NCBI GenBank assembly: GCA_025928515.1
Contig: JAICJI010000013.1
Coordinates: 1 to 48,323 of the forward strand
Reading direction: 5' to 3'
Source: Thermoleophilia bacterium
GTDB taxonomy: Bacteria > Actinomycetota > Thermoleophilia > Gaiellales > Gaiellaceae
Length of the DNA stretch: 48,323 bases
Shown here: positions 40,844 to 48,323 of the stretch, piece after piece
How positions within the stretch are numbered: the stretch's first letter is position 1
Layout: each line of letters opens with the position of its first letter
Program-made: the position numbers and the translations under genes
The notes under the pieces: model-generated
Seen by the model: the letters and a program-made list of their open reading frames with translations, nothing else
Told to the model about the DNA's origin: nothing
The model's database searches: none

Positions 40844-41601
40844 GCCTCGACCTCGATCGGCCGGACGAGGGAGTTGCGCTCGCGCTGCAGCAGCCGCACG
40901 CAAAGGACCGACGAGAGGACGACGAAGCCCAGCACGCCGAGGAGTGAGGCGTCGGAGCCGGGCCAGTCGGCGCCTGCGCCCTCGACCGACCAGAAGATCC
41001 CGAACGTCGTCAGCATCACCCCGACGGCGAACTTCATCCAGTTCTCGGGCACCCTGGCGAGCGGCGCGCGCACCGCGACCCCGACGCCGGCGACGAGCAC
41101 GAGCGCGGCGACGGCACCGACGGCCGCGAGCGTGATCGAGCCCTGCGCGCTGCCGAAGGTGAGGACGATGAACACGACCTCGAGCCCTTCGAGCAGGACG
41201 CCCTTGAAGGCGAGTGTGAAGCCGTACCAGTCCACGCCGCCGCGCTCGAGGTGGGCGGCGCCGCGCGCGTCGGCGAGCTCCCGGGCGAAAATCGCGTCCT
41301 CGTCGTGGAGAGCCTTGTAGCCGCTCGCTCGGAGGATCGCCTTGCGCAGCCACTGCAGGCCGAAGACGAGCAGGAGCCCGCCGACGACGAGCCGCAGCCC
41401 CTGCAGCGGGATCACCGTGAGAGCGGGGCCGAGCGCCGCGACGATGACCGCGAGCACGACGGTCGCCGCACCGAGGCCAGCCAGAGACGACCGCCAGCCG
41501 CGCGCGAGCCCGGCGGCGAGGACGATCGTCAGCGCCTCGACGAACTCGACGCCGCTCGCGAGGAACGCGGAGAGAACGAGAAACGTGTTGCCGGTGCTCA
41601 T
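40840..41601 (-). CDS. FTR1/COG4280-like membrane protein
   Basis: 253 aa with about seven membrane helices and two symmetric acidic motifs in helices: SGVEFVEALTIVLAAGLARG near the start and LLEGLEVVFIVLTFGS in the middle. These resemble the REGLE-type motifs of FTR1 iron permeases and the COG4280 membrane family. A polar loop (KALHDEDAIFARELADARGAAH) is cytoplasmic. Ferrous or other divalent metal transport is possible and would fit the nearby ferric-reductase-like genes, but is not proven. It overlaps the MFS stop by one base (TGATG). Confidence 0.7.
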   Translation of the reverse strand: MSTGNTFLVLSAFLASGVEFVEALTIVLAAGLARGWRSSLAGLGAATVVLAVIVAALGPALTVIPLQGLRLVVGGLLLVFGLQWLRKAILRASGYKALHDEDAIFARELADARGAAHLERGGVDWYGFTLAFKGVLLEGLEVVFIVLTFGSAQGSITLAAVGAVAALVLVAGVGVAVRAPLARVPENWMKFAVGVMLTTFGIFWSVEGAGADWPGSDASLLGVLGFVVLSSVLCVRLLQRERNSLVRPIEVEA

Positions 41602-43109
41602 CACAGACCCCAGTGATCCCGGGGCTGAGGGTAGCCGGGCGCGTCGTTGACGCCGGCGGCGGCGGTCGCGACGTCGGCCGGGTACGTCCGCAACCCCTTG
41701 AACAGGAGCCACGCGCTCGCGCCGAGCGGTACGACCATGACGGCGAACGTCCACTGCAAGCCCGAGCGTCCGCCGCCGAAGACGTGGTCGGAGACTGCGC
41801 CGAAGAGAAGCGGCGCCAGCGCCATCGCGAGCGAGCGCAGGAACGTCCGCACTGCCTCGGCACGTCCCCAGAGGAGCGGCGGCATGATGTCGAGCCGCGC
41901 CGCGTCGAGCGGCGGGTTCTGGGCGCCGAGGAAGAACGCCGCCGCGACGAGATACGGCACCGCGGTCACGGCTCCGCGCGTGAAGATCGCAGGCACGAAC
42001 AGGACGGTGGTCAGCGACGCCGCGACGGCAGGCGTCCAGACTCGCGCGTTCAGCAAGCCGCGTTTCAGCAGCCAATCGCCGACCGCGCCGCCGCAGAGAA
42101 CGCCGGCGAGGGCGCCGGCTCCAACGACAAGCAAGAGCGAGCTTGCGAGCGCCTGGTCGATCCCGTACTGCTCCTTCGAAAACTCCAGGCCGAACGTCTG
42201 CAGGCCTGCGAGGAAGTAGTAGCCGCAGGCGCTCGCGGCGATCAGGACGAGGTTCGTGCGGACGCGGAGCACGTACCGGGTGGCGCGCAGGAGCCCCATC
42301 CGCCGGGCAGCGCGTGGGTCGACGATGAGCTCGGACTCCGGTACGAGGCCACGCTCGCGCGCGAGGCGCTGTGCGTCGGTCTCCGCCGTCGTCTCGTCGG
42401 GCTCGAGCACGGGCGCCGGCTCCGAGTCGTGCGCGAGCACGCCCTTGCCTCCGCGCTCGGGCTCGCGCAGCCGCCAGACGACGACGGCGAGCGCGAACGC
42501 GGGGAGCGCGAGGATGACGAACGCGGCTCGCCAGGAAAGCGCGGCGATGTTGCCGGTCACCGCGAAACCGGCTCCGGCTCCGAGGTACTCGCCGGCGAGG
42601 ATCACGCCGTAGATCCGGCCGCGCTCCCAGCTGCCGAACCAGTCGCCGACGAGCGACGCGACCATCGGGCCGGCCGAGGCGGTGACCGCGCCGAGGAAGA
42701 GGCGCGCGAGCAGGAGATCGCTGAAGCTCCCGGCGGTGGCGCTCCACAGCATCGCGCCGCCCCAGAGGACGATCGTCGCTCCGAGCACGCGGGTTCGCGT
42801 GACGCGGTCGGCGAGCACGCCGAACGGCAGCGACGCCAACGCACCGATCAACGAGCTGACCGCGACGAGCAGCCCGATGTCCGTGTTCGTGATGTGCAGG
42901 CCGTGGCGAAGCTCGCTCGCCGACGCGCCGACCGTTGCGGCATCCGCGCCGCTCAGCCCGAGCACCGCGGCGAGGACGATGATGACGCGCGTTCGCTCCG
43001 CACCGCCGAGGGCGATGGTCAGGCGCCGCGAAAAGGCGCTCGCCGCCGCGGAGCCGAGGGCTGCGGCGTCGGTCAGGACGCGTTGGGTGCGCGACTCCTC
43101 GCTGCTCAC
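41601..43109 (-). CDS. MFS transporter
   Basis: 502 aa, 12 membrane segments in two halves. The first cytoplasmic loop carries the MFS motif A as GVLADRVTRTRV, and the second repeat has GAVGDWLLKRGL. A long polar loop of about 80 residues (EPERGGKGVLAHDSEPAPVLEPDE ...) links the halves. The substrate cannot be told. It is the first gene of an operon with the FTR1-like protein and the small membrane protein. Confidence 0.88.
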   Translation of the reverse strand: MSSEESRTQRVLTDAAALGSAAASAFSRRLTIALGGAERTRVIIVLAAVLGLSGADAATVGASASELRHGLHITNTDIGLLVAVSSLIGALASLPFGVLADRVTRTRVLGATIVLWGGAMLWSATAGSFSDLLLARLFLGAVTASAGPMVASLVGDWFGSWERGRIYGVILAGEYLGAGAGFAVTGNIAALSWRAAFVILALPAFALAVVVWRLREPERGGKGVLAHDSEPAPVLEPDETTAETDAQRLARERGLVPESELIVDPRAARRMGLLRATRYVLRVRTNLVLIAASACGYYFLAGLQTFGLEFSKEQYGIDQALASSLLLVVGAGALAGVLCGGAVGDWLLKRGLLNARVWTPAVAASLTTVLFVPAIFTRGAVTAVPYLVAAAFFLGAQNPPLDAARLDIMPPLLWGRAEAVRTFLRSLAMALAPLLFGAVSDHVFGGGRSGLQWTFAVMVVPLGASAWLLFKGLRTYPADVATAAAGVNDAPGYPQPRDHWGL

Positions 43110-43120
43110 GCCCTCATGGT

Positions 43121-43140
43121 CGCAGGCGCATCCGCCTGCG
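43121..43140 (-). terminator. Hairpin terminator of the ABC operon
   Basis: Perfect 8-bp stem CGCAGGCG/CGCCTGCG with the 4-nt loop CATC, 6 bp after the permease stop codon in the minus direction and upstream of the MFS gene. Confidence 0.55.
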
Positions 43141-43145
43141 CGCCG

Positions 43146-43976
43146 TCAGACGTCCCGGCGGACGAGCAGGACCGCAGCGATGACGATCGCCGCGACGCAA
43201 TAGGCCGCGAAGACGAGCCCACCCGTGAGCGGTCTCAGCGAGTGCGACGCATGGTGGAGCGAGAAGAGCTGGCGTCCGGCGTCGCTCGGCAGGTACTGGC
43301 TGATCGCGTTGTTCCAGCTCGTCGGCAGGACGAACATGAGCGGTGGCAAGACGAAGAAGATGCCGGCGAACGCCGCGATGCCGCCGGCCGTGTTGCGCAC
43401 GATCGCCCCGATTGCGAGGGCGAAGATCCCCACGAGCATCACGTAGAGGGCTCCGCCGAGCACGGCTCTCGCGACGCCGGGTTGGGTGAACGAGATCTGC
43501 AGGATGTCGTGGCGCCCGAGGATCGCCTGGCTCGAGAAGAAGCTCACGAGCACGGCGGGAACCATGAGGGCGAGCGAGACGACCGAGTAGTCAATGAGCT
43601 TCGCCCACAGCACGAGCAGCCGCTTCGGCACGGCGGTGAAGGTCGAGCGGATCGAGCCGGTCGAGTACTCCGCGCTGATCAGGAGCACCCCGAGCACGGC
43701 GATCGCGAGTTGCGCGACGTTGACGCCGACCAGGGCGATGTCGAGCGGCTGGCGGTCGGCGCGATCCTGCGGCGACATCGATCCCCAATGCGACGAGGTG
43801 GCGAACGAGAAGGCGATCGGGAACGCGACGGTGAGCAGGAAGCCGACGCCGAGCGACCACTTCGTCGACCGCACGGAGCGGAGCTTCGTCCACTCCGAGA
43901 GCAGGACGCGACGGAATGCGACGCTTCCGGTCCGGTCGAGCCGGGGGAGACGGACGCTCGGAGTCGCCGCACTCAC
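43146..43976 (-). CDS. ABC-2 type transporter permease
   Basis: 276 aa with six membrane segments after an N-terminal SEWTKLRSVRSTKWSLGV stretch, which is typical of ABC-2 permeases. Other segments: LDIALVGVNVAQLAIAVLGVLLIS, then EYSTGSIRSTFTAVPKRLLVL (a family signature), YSVVSLALMVPAVLVSFFSS, YVMLVGIFALAIGAIVRNTAGGIAA and a final AAYCVAAIVIAAVLLVRRDV. GTG start overlaps the ATPase stop as GTGA. Export or membrane-protection roles are typical of this pair. Confidence 0.88.
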   Translation of the reverse strand: MSAATPSVRLPRLDRTGSVAFRRVLLSEWTKLRSVRSTKWSLGVGFLLTVAFPIAFSFATSSHWGSMSPQDRADRQPLDIALVGVNVAQLAIAVLGVLLISAEYSTGSIRSTFTAVPKRLLVLWAKLIDYSVVSLALMVPAVLVSFFSSQAILGRHDILQISFTQPGVARAVLGGALYVMLVGIFALAIGAIVRNTAGGIAAFAGIFFVLPPLMFVLPTSWNNAISQYLPSDAGRQLFSLHHASHSLRPLTGGLVFAAYCVAAIVIAAVLLVRRDV

Positions 43977-44893
43977 GCGACGACCTCCTGCAGTTCGGCC
44001 GCGAACTCGACCTCGTCGCGCGTGAGGTTCATGAACGCCTCCTCGAGCGACGCCTGCCGCGGAGTCAGCTCGTGGAGGACGATTCCCGCCGCGGCGGCCG
44101 CGTCGCCGACCTGCTCCGCGGTGAGCCCGTGCACCTCGAGCGCGCCGCGTTCGGCCGGCTCGAACGACACGTCGGGACCGGCGAGCGCCGCGCGCAGGGA
44201 CTCGAGCTCCGGCGAGCGGACGACCACGACCTTCTGCGAGGCGCGCGAGACGAAATCGTCGACGCTCGTGTCGGCGATCAGCTTGCCGCGGCCGATCACG
44301 ATCAGATGGTCGGCCGTGAGCGCCATCTCGCTCATCAGGTGGGAGGAGACGAAGACGGTGCGGCCCTCGGCGGCGAGCCCCTTGAGGAGATTGCGCATCC
44401 AGTGGATGCCCTCGGGGTCGAGCCCGTTCACCGGTTCGTCGAGCATCACGGTCTTCGGGTCGCCGAGCAGCGCCTGCGCGATGCCGAGCCGCTGTCCCAT
44501 GCCGAGCGAGAACTTGCCGCTGCGCTTGCGAGCCACCTCGTGCAGGCCGACGAGGTCGATGAGCTCCGAGACGCGGCGCTTCGGGATCCCGTGCGTCTGG
44601 GCGAGCGCGAGCAGGTGGTTGTGCGCAGAGCGGCCGGTGTGGACCGAGCGGGCCTCGAGGAGTGCGCCGACCTCGTGCAGCGGCGCCGCGTGCTCGCGGT
44701 AGTCGCTGCCGTTGACGGTCACGTCGCCGCGGGTCGGCGCGTCGAGACCGAGGATGAGGCGCATCGTCGTCGACTTCCCGGAGCCGTTCGGCCCGAGAAA
44801 GCCGGTCACGATCCCGGGTCGGACGGTGAAGCTGAGCCCGTCGACGGCCCGCTTCGAGCCGTAGTCCTTCGTGAGGTCGCGCGCCTCGATCAC
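43973..44893 (-). CDS. ABC transporter ATP-binding protein
   Basis: 306 aa: Walker A LGPNGSGKSTTMRLIL, signature FSLGMGQRLGIAQALLG (consensus LSGGQ altered to FSLGMGQ), Walker B TVMLDEPVNGLDP, switch His in VFVSSHLMSEM. The C-terminal extension ends in the usual LEEAFMNLTRDEVEF. Its permease partner is the next gene. Divergent from the DedA gene with 47 bp between starts. Confidence 0.9.
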   Translation of the reverse strand: MIEARDLTKDYGSKRAVDGLSFTVRPGIVTGFLGPNGSGKSTTMRLILGLDAPTRGDVTVNGSDYREHAAPLHEVGALLEARSVHTGRSAHNHLLALAQTHGIPKRRVSELIDLVGLHEVARKRSGKFSLGMGQRLGIAQALLGDPKTVMLDEPVNGLDPEGIHWMRNLLKGLAAEGRTVFVSSHLMSEMALTADHLIVIGRGKLIADTSVDDFVSRASQKVVVVRSPELESLRAALAGPDVSFEPAERGALEVHGLTAEQVGDAAAAAGIVLHELTPRQASLEEAFMNLTRDEVEFAAELQEVVA

Positions 44894-44940
44894 GACTTGA
44901 ACCTAGCCCCGGTCGGTGAGCGTCGGGTGAGGATGCCCGG

Positions 44941-45621
44941 GTGACGCTCGGCTTCATCGTCTCGACGCACACGATCGACGGCTGGCTCGAGTCGTACGGC
45001 TACCTCGTCGTCTTCCTGCTCGTGATGATCGAGAGCATCGGCGTGCCGGTGCCCGGCGAAACGGCGCTCGTCGGGGCCGCGCTCTACGCCGGCTCGACGC
45101 ACAAGCTCGAGATCTGGTGGATCGTCGCGGTGGCGATCGCGGGCGCGGTGGTGGGGGACAACATCGGCTTCGCGATCGGGCGGTTCGGCGGCGCCAAGCT
45201 CCTCCTGCGCTACGGGCACAAGATCCACCTGCACGAGGCCCGGCTCAAGATCGGGATCTGGCTCTTCCGCCGCCACGGCGGCAAGGTCGTCTTCTGGGGC
45301 CGCTTCGTCTCGATCCTGCGCACGTGGGCGGCGTTCCTCGCCGGCGCGAACCACATGGACTGGCGACGCTTCCTCTTCTACAACGCCGCCGGGGGCACGG
45401 TCTGGGCGACGCTCTACGCCGTCGCGTACTACGAGTTCGGCGGCGCCCTGAGGAAGCTGAGCACGACGATCGACGTCGTCCTCGGCGTCACCGGTACCGC
45501 CATCCTCGTCGCCTTCGTCATCTGGTCGAAGCGGAAGGAAGCAGAGCTGCAGGAGCGCGCCGAGCAGGAGATAGAGGGCTCGGTCGCCGAGGAGCTCGGT
45601 GAGGGCGAGCCCGGTCCGTAA
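44941..45621 (+). CDS. DedA family membrane protein
   Basis: 226 aa. DedA (VTT-domain) proteins are lipid scramblases or flippases for undecaprenyl phosphate and related lipids. Visible family segments: LVVFLLVMIESIGVPVPGETALVGAALYAG with the conserved E and PGE, VVGDNIGFAIGRFGG, FRRHGGKVVFWGRFVSILRTWAAFLAGANHMDWRRF with the functional Arg residues, and a C-terminal helix. A cytoplasmic acidic tail follows. The start is GTG 44941. The MsrA gene begins 9 bp after its stop. Confidence 0.9.
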   Translation: MTLGFIVSTHTIDGWLESYGYLVVFLLVMIESIGVPVPGETALVGAALYAGSTHKLEIWWIVAVAIAGAVVGDNIGFAIGRFGGAKLLLRYGHKIHLHEARLKIGIWLFRRHGGKVVFWGRFVSILRTWAAFLAGANHMDWRRFLFYNAAGGTVWATLYAVAYYEFGGALRKLSTTIDVVLGVTGTAILVAFVIWSKRKEAELQERAEQEIEGSVAEELGEGEPGP

Positions 45622-45630
45622 GCTGGAACC

Positions 45631-46281
45631 ATGTTCCTGTTCACGAAGAAATCCGAGCTGGTCACGCCCGAGGAAGCGCTGCCCGAGCGCGAGGACGAGA
45701 TGCGCGTGCCCGAGCGGCACGCGGTGCTCGGGACGCCCCTGCAGCCGCCGTTCCCGGAAGGCACGGAGCAGCTCGTCGTCGGGATGGGCTGCTTCTGGGG
45801 CGCCGAGCGCGTCTTCTGGCAGGCCGACGGCGTCTACACGACCGCGGTCGGTTACGCCGGCGGCTACACGCCGAACCCGACCTACGAGGAGGTCTGCAGC
45901 GGGCGCACCGGTCACACGGAGGCCGTCCTCGTGGTCTTCAATCCGGCGGTCATCCCGCTCGACGGCGTGCTCCGCCTGTTCTGGGAGGGCCACGATCCGA
46001 CCCAGGGCGCGCGCCAGGGGAACGACGTCGGCACGCAGTACGGCTCGGCGGTCTACTGGGCGAACGACGCACAGCGGGAGGCGGTGGAGGCGTCGCGCGC
46101 GATGTACCAGGCAGAGCTCGCGCGAGCCGGTTACGGCGAGATCACGACCGAGCTCGCGGCGGCAGGCCCGTTCTACTACGCCGAGGACTACCACCAGCAG
46201 TACCTCGCGAAGAACCCGAACGGCTACTGCGGGCTCGGCGGCACCGGCGTCGCCTGCCCGGTCGGGCTCAAGACCGCGTAA
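45631..46281 (+). CDS. msrA: Peptide methionine sulfoxide reductase MsrA
   Basis: 216 aa. The catalytic motif [10 protein letters not shown] contains C54. Also present are the substrate-pocket segments [42 protein letters not shown] and [11 protein letters not shown], and resolving cysteines near the end in [15 protein letters not shown]. It reduces S-methionine sulfoxide in proteins using thioredoxin. An extra 45-residue N-terminal region precedes the core. It ends 14 bp inside the convergent cyclase gene. Confidence 0.95.
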   Translation: MFLFTKKSELVTPEEALPEREDEMRVPERHAVLGTPLQPPFPEGTEQLVVGMGCFWGAERVFWQADGVYTTAVGYAGGYTPNPTYEEVCSGRTGHTEAVLVVFNPAVIPLDGVLRLFWEGHDPTQGARQGNDVGTQYGSAVYWANDAQREAVEASRAMYQAELARAGYGEITTELAAAGPFYYAEDYHQQYLAKNPNGYCGLGGTGVACPVGLKTA

Positions 46282-47755
46282 CGAGCGCCTTCTCGTTCTT
46301 CCGCTCGTACATCGCCGCGTCGGCACGGGAGAGGAGGCCTTCCACGTCCTCCCGGCGGTTCCAGGTGGCGGTGCCGCTCGCGGCGCCCACGGTCTCGGCC
46401 GGGAGGCTCTCGTCGAGCCGCTGGGCGATCCGGGCCGCCGTCGGTTCGTCGGTCTGCTCCAGGATGACGGCGAACTCGTCGCCTCCGATCCGCCCGAGGA
46501 TGTCGCTGTCGCGGAGCACCGACGACCAGCAGGCGCTGACCGTGTGGAGCAGCCGATCGCCGGCGGCGTGTCCCTGCTTGTCGTTTACCTGCTTGAAGCC
46601 GTTGAGGTCGAGCACGACGACGCTGAGCGGAGCGGCCGAGCGGCGGGCGCGGGCGAGCGCATGCTCGAGATGGTCGTGCCAGCTGCGGCGGTTCGCGAGG
46701 CCTGTCAGCTCGTCGGTGAGCGCTAGGCGGTGGAGCTTCTCGAGCAACTCGGCGCGGGCCAGCGCGCTCCCGATCATGTCCGCGAGCAGCGTGAGCACCC
46801 GGACGTGCTCGGGCCGGAACGCGTTCTTCCTCGCGCGGTAGACCTTGAGGACGCCGGACGTCTGCGCGTCGTGGCGGAGCGGTACGACGACGAGCGAGCG
46901 CGCCCCGACGCGGCGGCAGGCCTCGACGTCGACGCGCTCATCGATTTCGGTGTCGTCACAGACGAGGATCTCTCCCGTCCGCATCGCCAGGCCCGAGATC
47001 GCGGTTGCACTCGGCAGGCGCAGGCCGACGAAGGTCTCGGCGGTTCCAGAGGCTGCGCGGTACACGAGCTCGTCGCCGTCGGGGATCTCCACGACGGCCG
47101 CGTCGGAGCCGGTCAGGCGGCTTGCCTCCTGCACGACGGTGCCGAGCACCGCATCGAGGTCGAACTCGGACGTCGCGATCGCGTTCTGCGTCTCGACGAG
47201 ACGGTCGAGCTCGCGGGCACGGACGCTCGCGACTTCCGTCTGTTCCTCCTGCGCGCGCATGATTCGGTCGGCACCGAGTCCGACGAAGAGGGAGACGAGC
47301 GACCAGAGGACGACGCCGCGCCAGCCGCTGGAGGGGTAGAGCGGTGCCCCTTCGACGACGATCGGCAGCGCGAACAGGAGGGCCGTGCAGGCACTGATCG
47401 CCAGCACGGCGCGCCTGCCCAGCACGAGCCCGGTCCAGACGACCGGCATGAGCACGAGTGGGGAGTAGCCCGAGTTGGACCCGCCCTGCGCCTGGCGCAA
47501 AAGCGCGACGAACAGGTCGCAGCCGACCGGCACGAGGAGCATCACCCAGGCTGGGAAGTGCTTTCGCTGCAGCCACGTCGTCAGGATCAAGAGCGAGAAG
47601 GCGACTCCCCCGGCGGCCTCGAACATCGGCAGGTCGGTCTGCGCGGGCCAGAGCCGTGCCGTCGAGAAGGCGAGCAGAGCTACGCCGACAACGAGAATCA
47701 GAGGCCGGCCGGAGCGCAACCGGGTCGCAGATCCCGAGACCATGACCAGCAACAT
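46268..47755 (-). CDS. Membrane GAF-GGDEF diguanylate cyclase
   Basis: 495 aa: about six membrane segments in the first 165 residues ([54 protein letters not shown]), a GAF domain (about 185-340; [19 protein letters not shown]-like core, [16 protein letters not shown]), and a GGDEF domain with [24 protein letters not shown] and GGDEF near 426-430. RDSD five residues before the motif is an I-site for product inhibition. The GAF domain may bind a small ligand. ATG is the first of two close starts. Confidence 0.9.
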   Translation of the reverse strand: MLLVMVSGSATRLRSGRPLILVVGVALLAFSTARLWPAQTDLPMFEAAGGVAFSLLILTTWLQRKHFPAWVMLLVPVGCDLFVALLRQAQGGSNSGYSPLVLMPVVWTGLVLGRRAVLAISACTALLFALPIVVEGAPLYPSSGWRGVVLWSLVSLFVGLGADRIMRAQEEQTEVASVRARELDRLVETQNAIATSEFDLDAVLGTVVQEASRLTGSDAAVVEIPDGDELVYRAASGTAETFVGLRLPSATAISGLAMRTGEILVCDDTEIDERVDVEACRRVGARSLVVVPLRHDAQTSGVLKVYRARKNAFRPEHVRVLTLLADMIGSALARAELLEKLHRLALTDELTGLANRRSWHDHLEHALARARRSAAPLSVVVLDLNGFKQVNDKQGHAAGDRLLHTVSACWSSVLRDSDILGRIGGDEFAVILEQTDEPTAARIAQRLDESLPAETVGAASGTATWNRREDVEGLLSRADAAMYERKNEKALVTRS

Positions 47756-47801
47756 CGGCTTCCGCTGTTGCTGGCTTGAGCGTTGTGCAGAAGAAGATGC
47801 G

Positions 47802-48161
47802 CTAGCGGCCGGCGTCCCCGTTCAGGAAGAACGAGGCAAAGGAGCCCGCCACCACGGTCACGACGAAGACCGACCAGAACTCGAGCGCGACGTCGACGAT
47901 CTGGCCGGCGTGCGTCACCGGGTTCGTCAGCGACGAAGAGACCGTGAGGATCTGCGCGGTCGAGAAGAAGAGCGCGTCGCCGAAGCCGTGGATCTCGCTT
48001 CCCTTCAAGCCGCTCTCGAACGACCACATCAGCGCCGCACACACGAAATCGACCACCGTCGACAGGCAGAACGCGATGATGATCCGCGCCAACAGCCGTC
48101 GATGGCGCTCGCTCCACGTGACGAGACGGCGTAGCTCCTCGCGCACCATTGGGGACGGCAT
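47802..48161 (-). CDS. Two-helix channel-like protein with non-canonical filter
   Basis: About 119 aa (start ATG 48161 or 48149; neither has a strong ribosome site). One membrane helix (RIIIAFCLSTVVDFVCAALMW), an outside loop, a pore-helix-like segment (GFGDALFFSTAQILTV) and a second membrane helix (ALEFWSVFVVTVVAGSFASFF). The order and spacing match the KcsA pore without gaps over about 50 residues, but the TVGYG potassium filter reads TVSSS and the GD after it is absent. It is therefore pore-like but not a normal K+ channel. Potential partner genes are not evident. Confidence 0.6.
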   Translation of the reverse strand: MPSPMVREELRRLVTWSERHRRLLARIIIAFCLSTVVDFVCAALMWSFESGLKGSEIHGFGDALFFSTAQILTVSSSLTNPVTHAGQIVDVALEFWSVFVVTVVAGSFASFFLNGDAGR

Positions 48162-48243
48162 TCCCGGATTTGACAGGACCGCAACGGGGATGTTGAGTCC
48201 TGGCATTCCTCCGCACGTCGCGGGGGGTCGACAGGAGGGAACG

Positions 48244-48323
48244 ATGAAGCGGTTTTTGATGCTCGTCGGGGTCGCGGCGGTCGCCGCGGCCATGTACGTC
48301 GCCGCCGCGCCCGGGAGTCAGCA
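48244..48323 (+). CDS. Start of a secreted protein (cut by window end)
   Basis: Only 26 codons are visible: KRFLMLVGVAAVAAAMYVAA, a typical signal peptide with a positive start and hydrophobic core. GGAGGGAACG precedes the ATG. Function cannot be inferred. Confidence 0.65.
   Translation, partial: MKRFLMLVGVAAVAAAMYVAAAPGSQ

Noticed and set aside
41613-44702. Very long forward open frame (about 1029 codons) across the MFS and ABC genes
   Set aside because: It lies antisense to three genes with clear families; its translation is Arg/Glu/Asp-rich low complexity typical of GC-rich shadow frames.

Overview
The window comes from a GC-rich bacterium with frequent GTG starts and many 4-nt GTGA/ATGA gene overlaps. 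ECF41 sigma, MMPL exporter, sedolisin and secreted-hydrolase families together suggest a soil actinobacterium, possibly Thermoleophilia (Gaiellales/Solirubrobacterales). That placement is inference; there is no rRNA here to test it.

Layout. (1) 1-6127: the 3' end of a probable tmRNA gene (ssrA), then a 6.1-kb segment closed by a second exact 25-bp copy of that end, so it looks like a small genomic island. It holds a LysR regulator divergent from OsmC, DsrE-like and ArsM-like methyltransferase genes, plus a frameshifted cyclase-ATPase regulator. The methyltransferase reads through an in-frame TGA exactly where the family has a conserved cysteine, with a bacterial SECIS-like hairpin directly after it: a predicted selenoprotein. 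(2) 6206-11844: an MMPL-ABC export operon divergent from an ECF41 sigma factor; both promoters match the ECF41 consensus. (3) 11998-17535: secreted proteins (Asp-box protein, Tat-exported double VOC protein, amidase). (4) 17596-20929: a receiver-histidine kinase-NarL regulator operon and a secreted beta-barrel-like protein, each preceded by the same pair of palindromes with identical spacing. (5) 21106-30813: secreted hydrolase, diguanylate cyclase, two sedolisin proteases, an M15 peptidase, secreted proteins of unknown function and a YjbQ protein. (6) 31075-31148: a tRNA with a CAT anticodon. (7) 31177-34995: sulfur-handling operon (OsmC, sulfide:quinone oxidoreductase-like, TusE/DsrC, DsrE) divergent from a membrane protein and ArsR regulator. 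(8) 34907-40636: a redox locus with two heme b-type ferric-reductase-like membrane proteins, a 3Fe-4S ferredoxin, ApbE and an OmpR-type two-component system between them. (9) 40643-48323: FTR1-like membrane protein and MFS transporter, ABC-2 exporter, DedA, MsrA, GAF-GGDEF cyclase, a channel-like protein with an altered selectivity filter, and the start of a secreted protein.

How the genes work together. Two separate loci pair OsmC with DsrE-type proteins, pointing to persulfide, peroxide or chalcogen handling; the island copy adds the predicted selenocysteine methyltransferase. The redox locus suggests electron transfer from the cytoplasm through heme b membrane proteins to an exported flavoprotein, but no FMN-binding target of ApbE is visible here. 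Several regulators can be tied to targets from DNA motifs alone: ECF41 to the exporter, the NarL-type system to the secreted protein at 20480, and the OmpR-type system to the redox genes on both sides.
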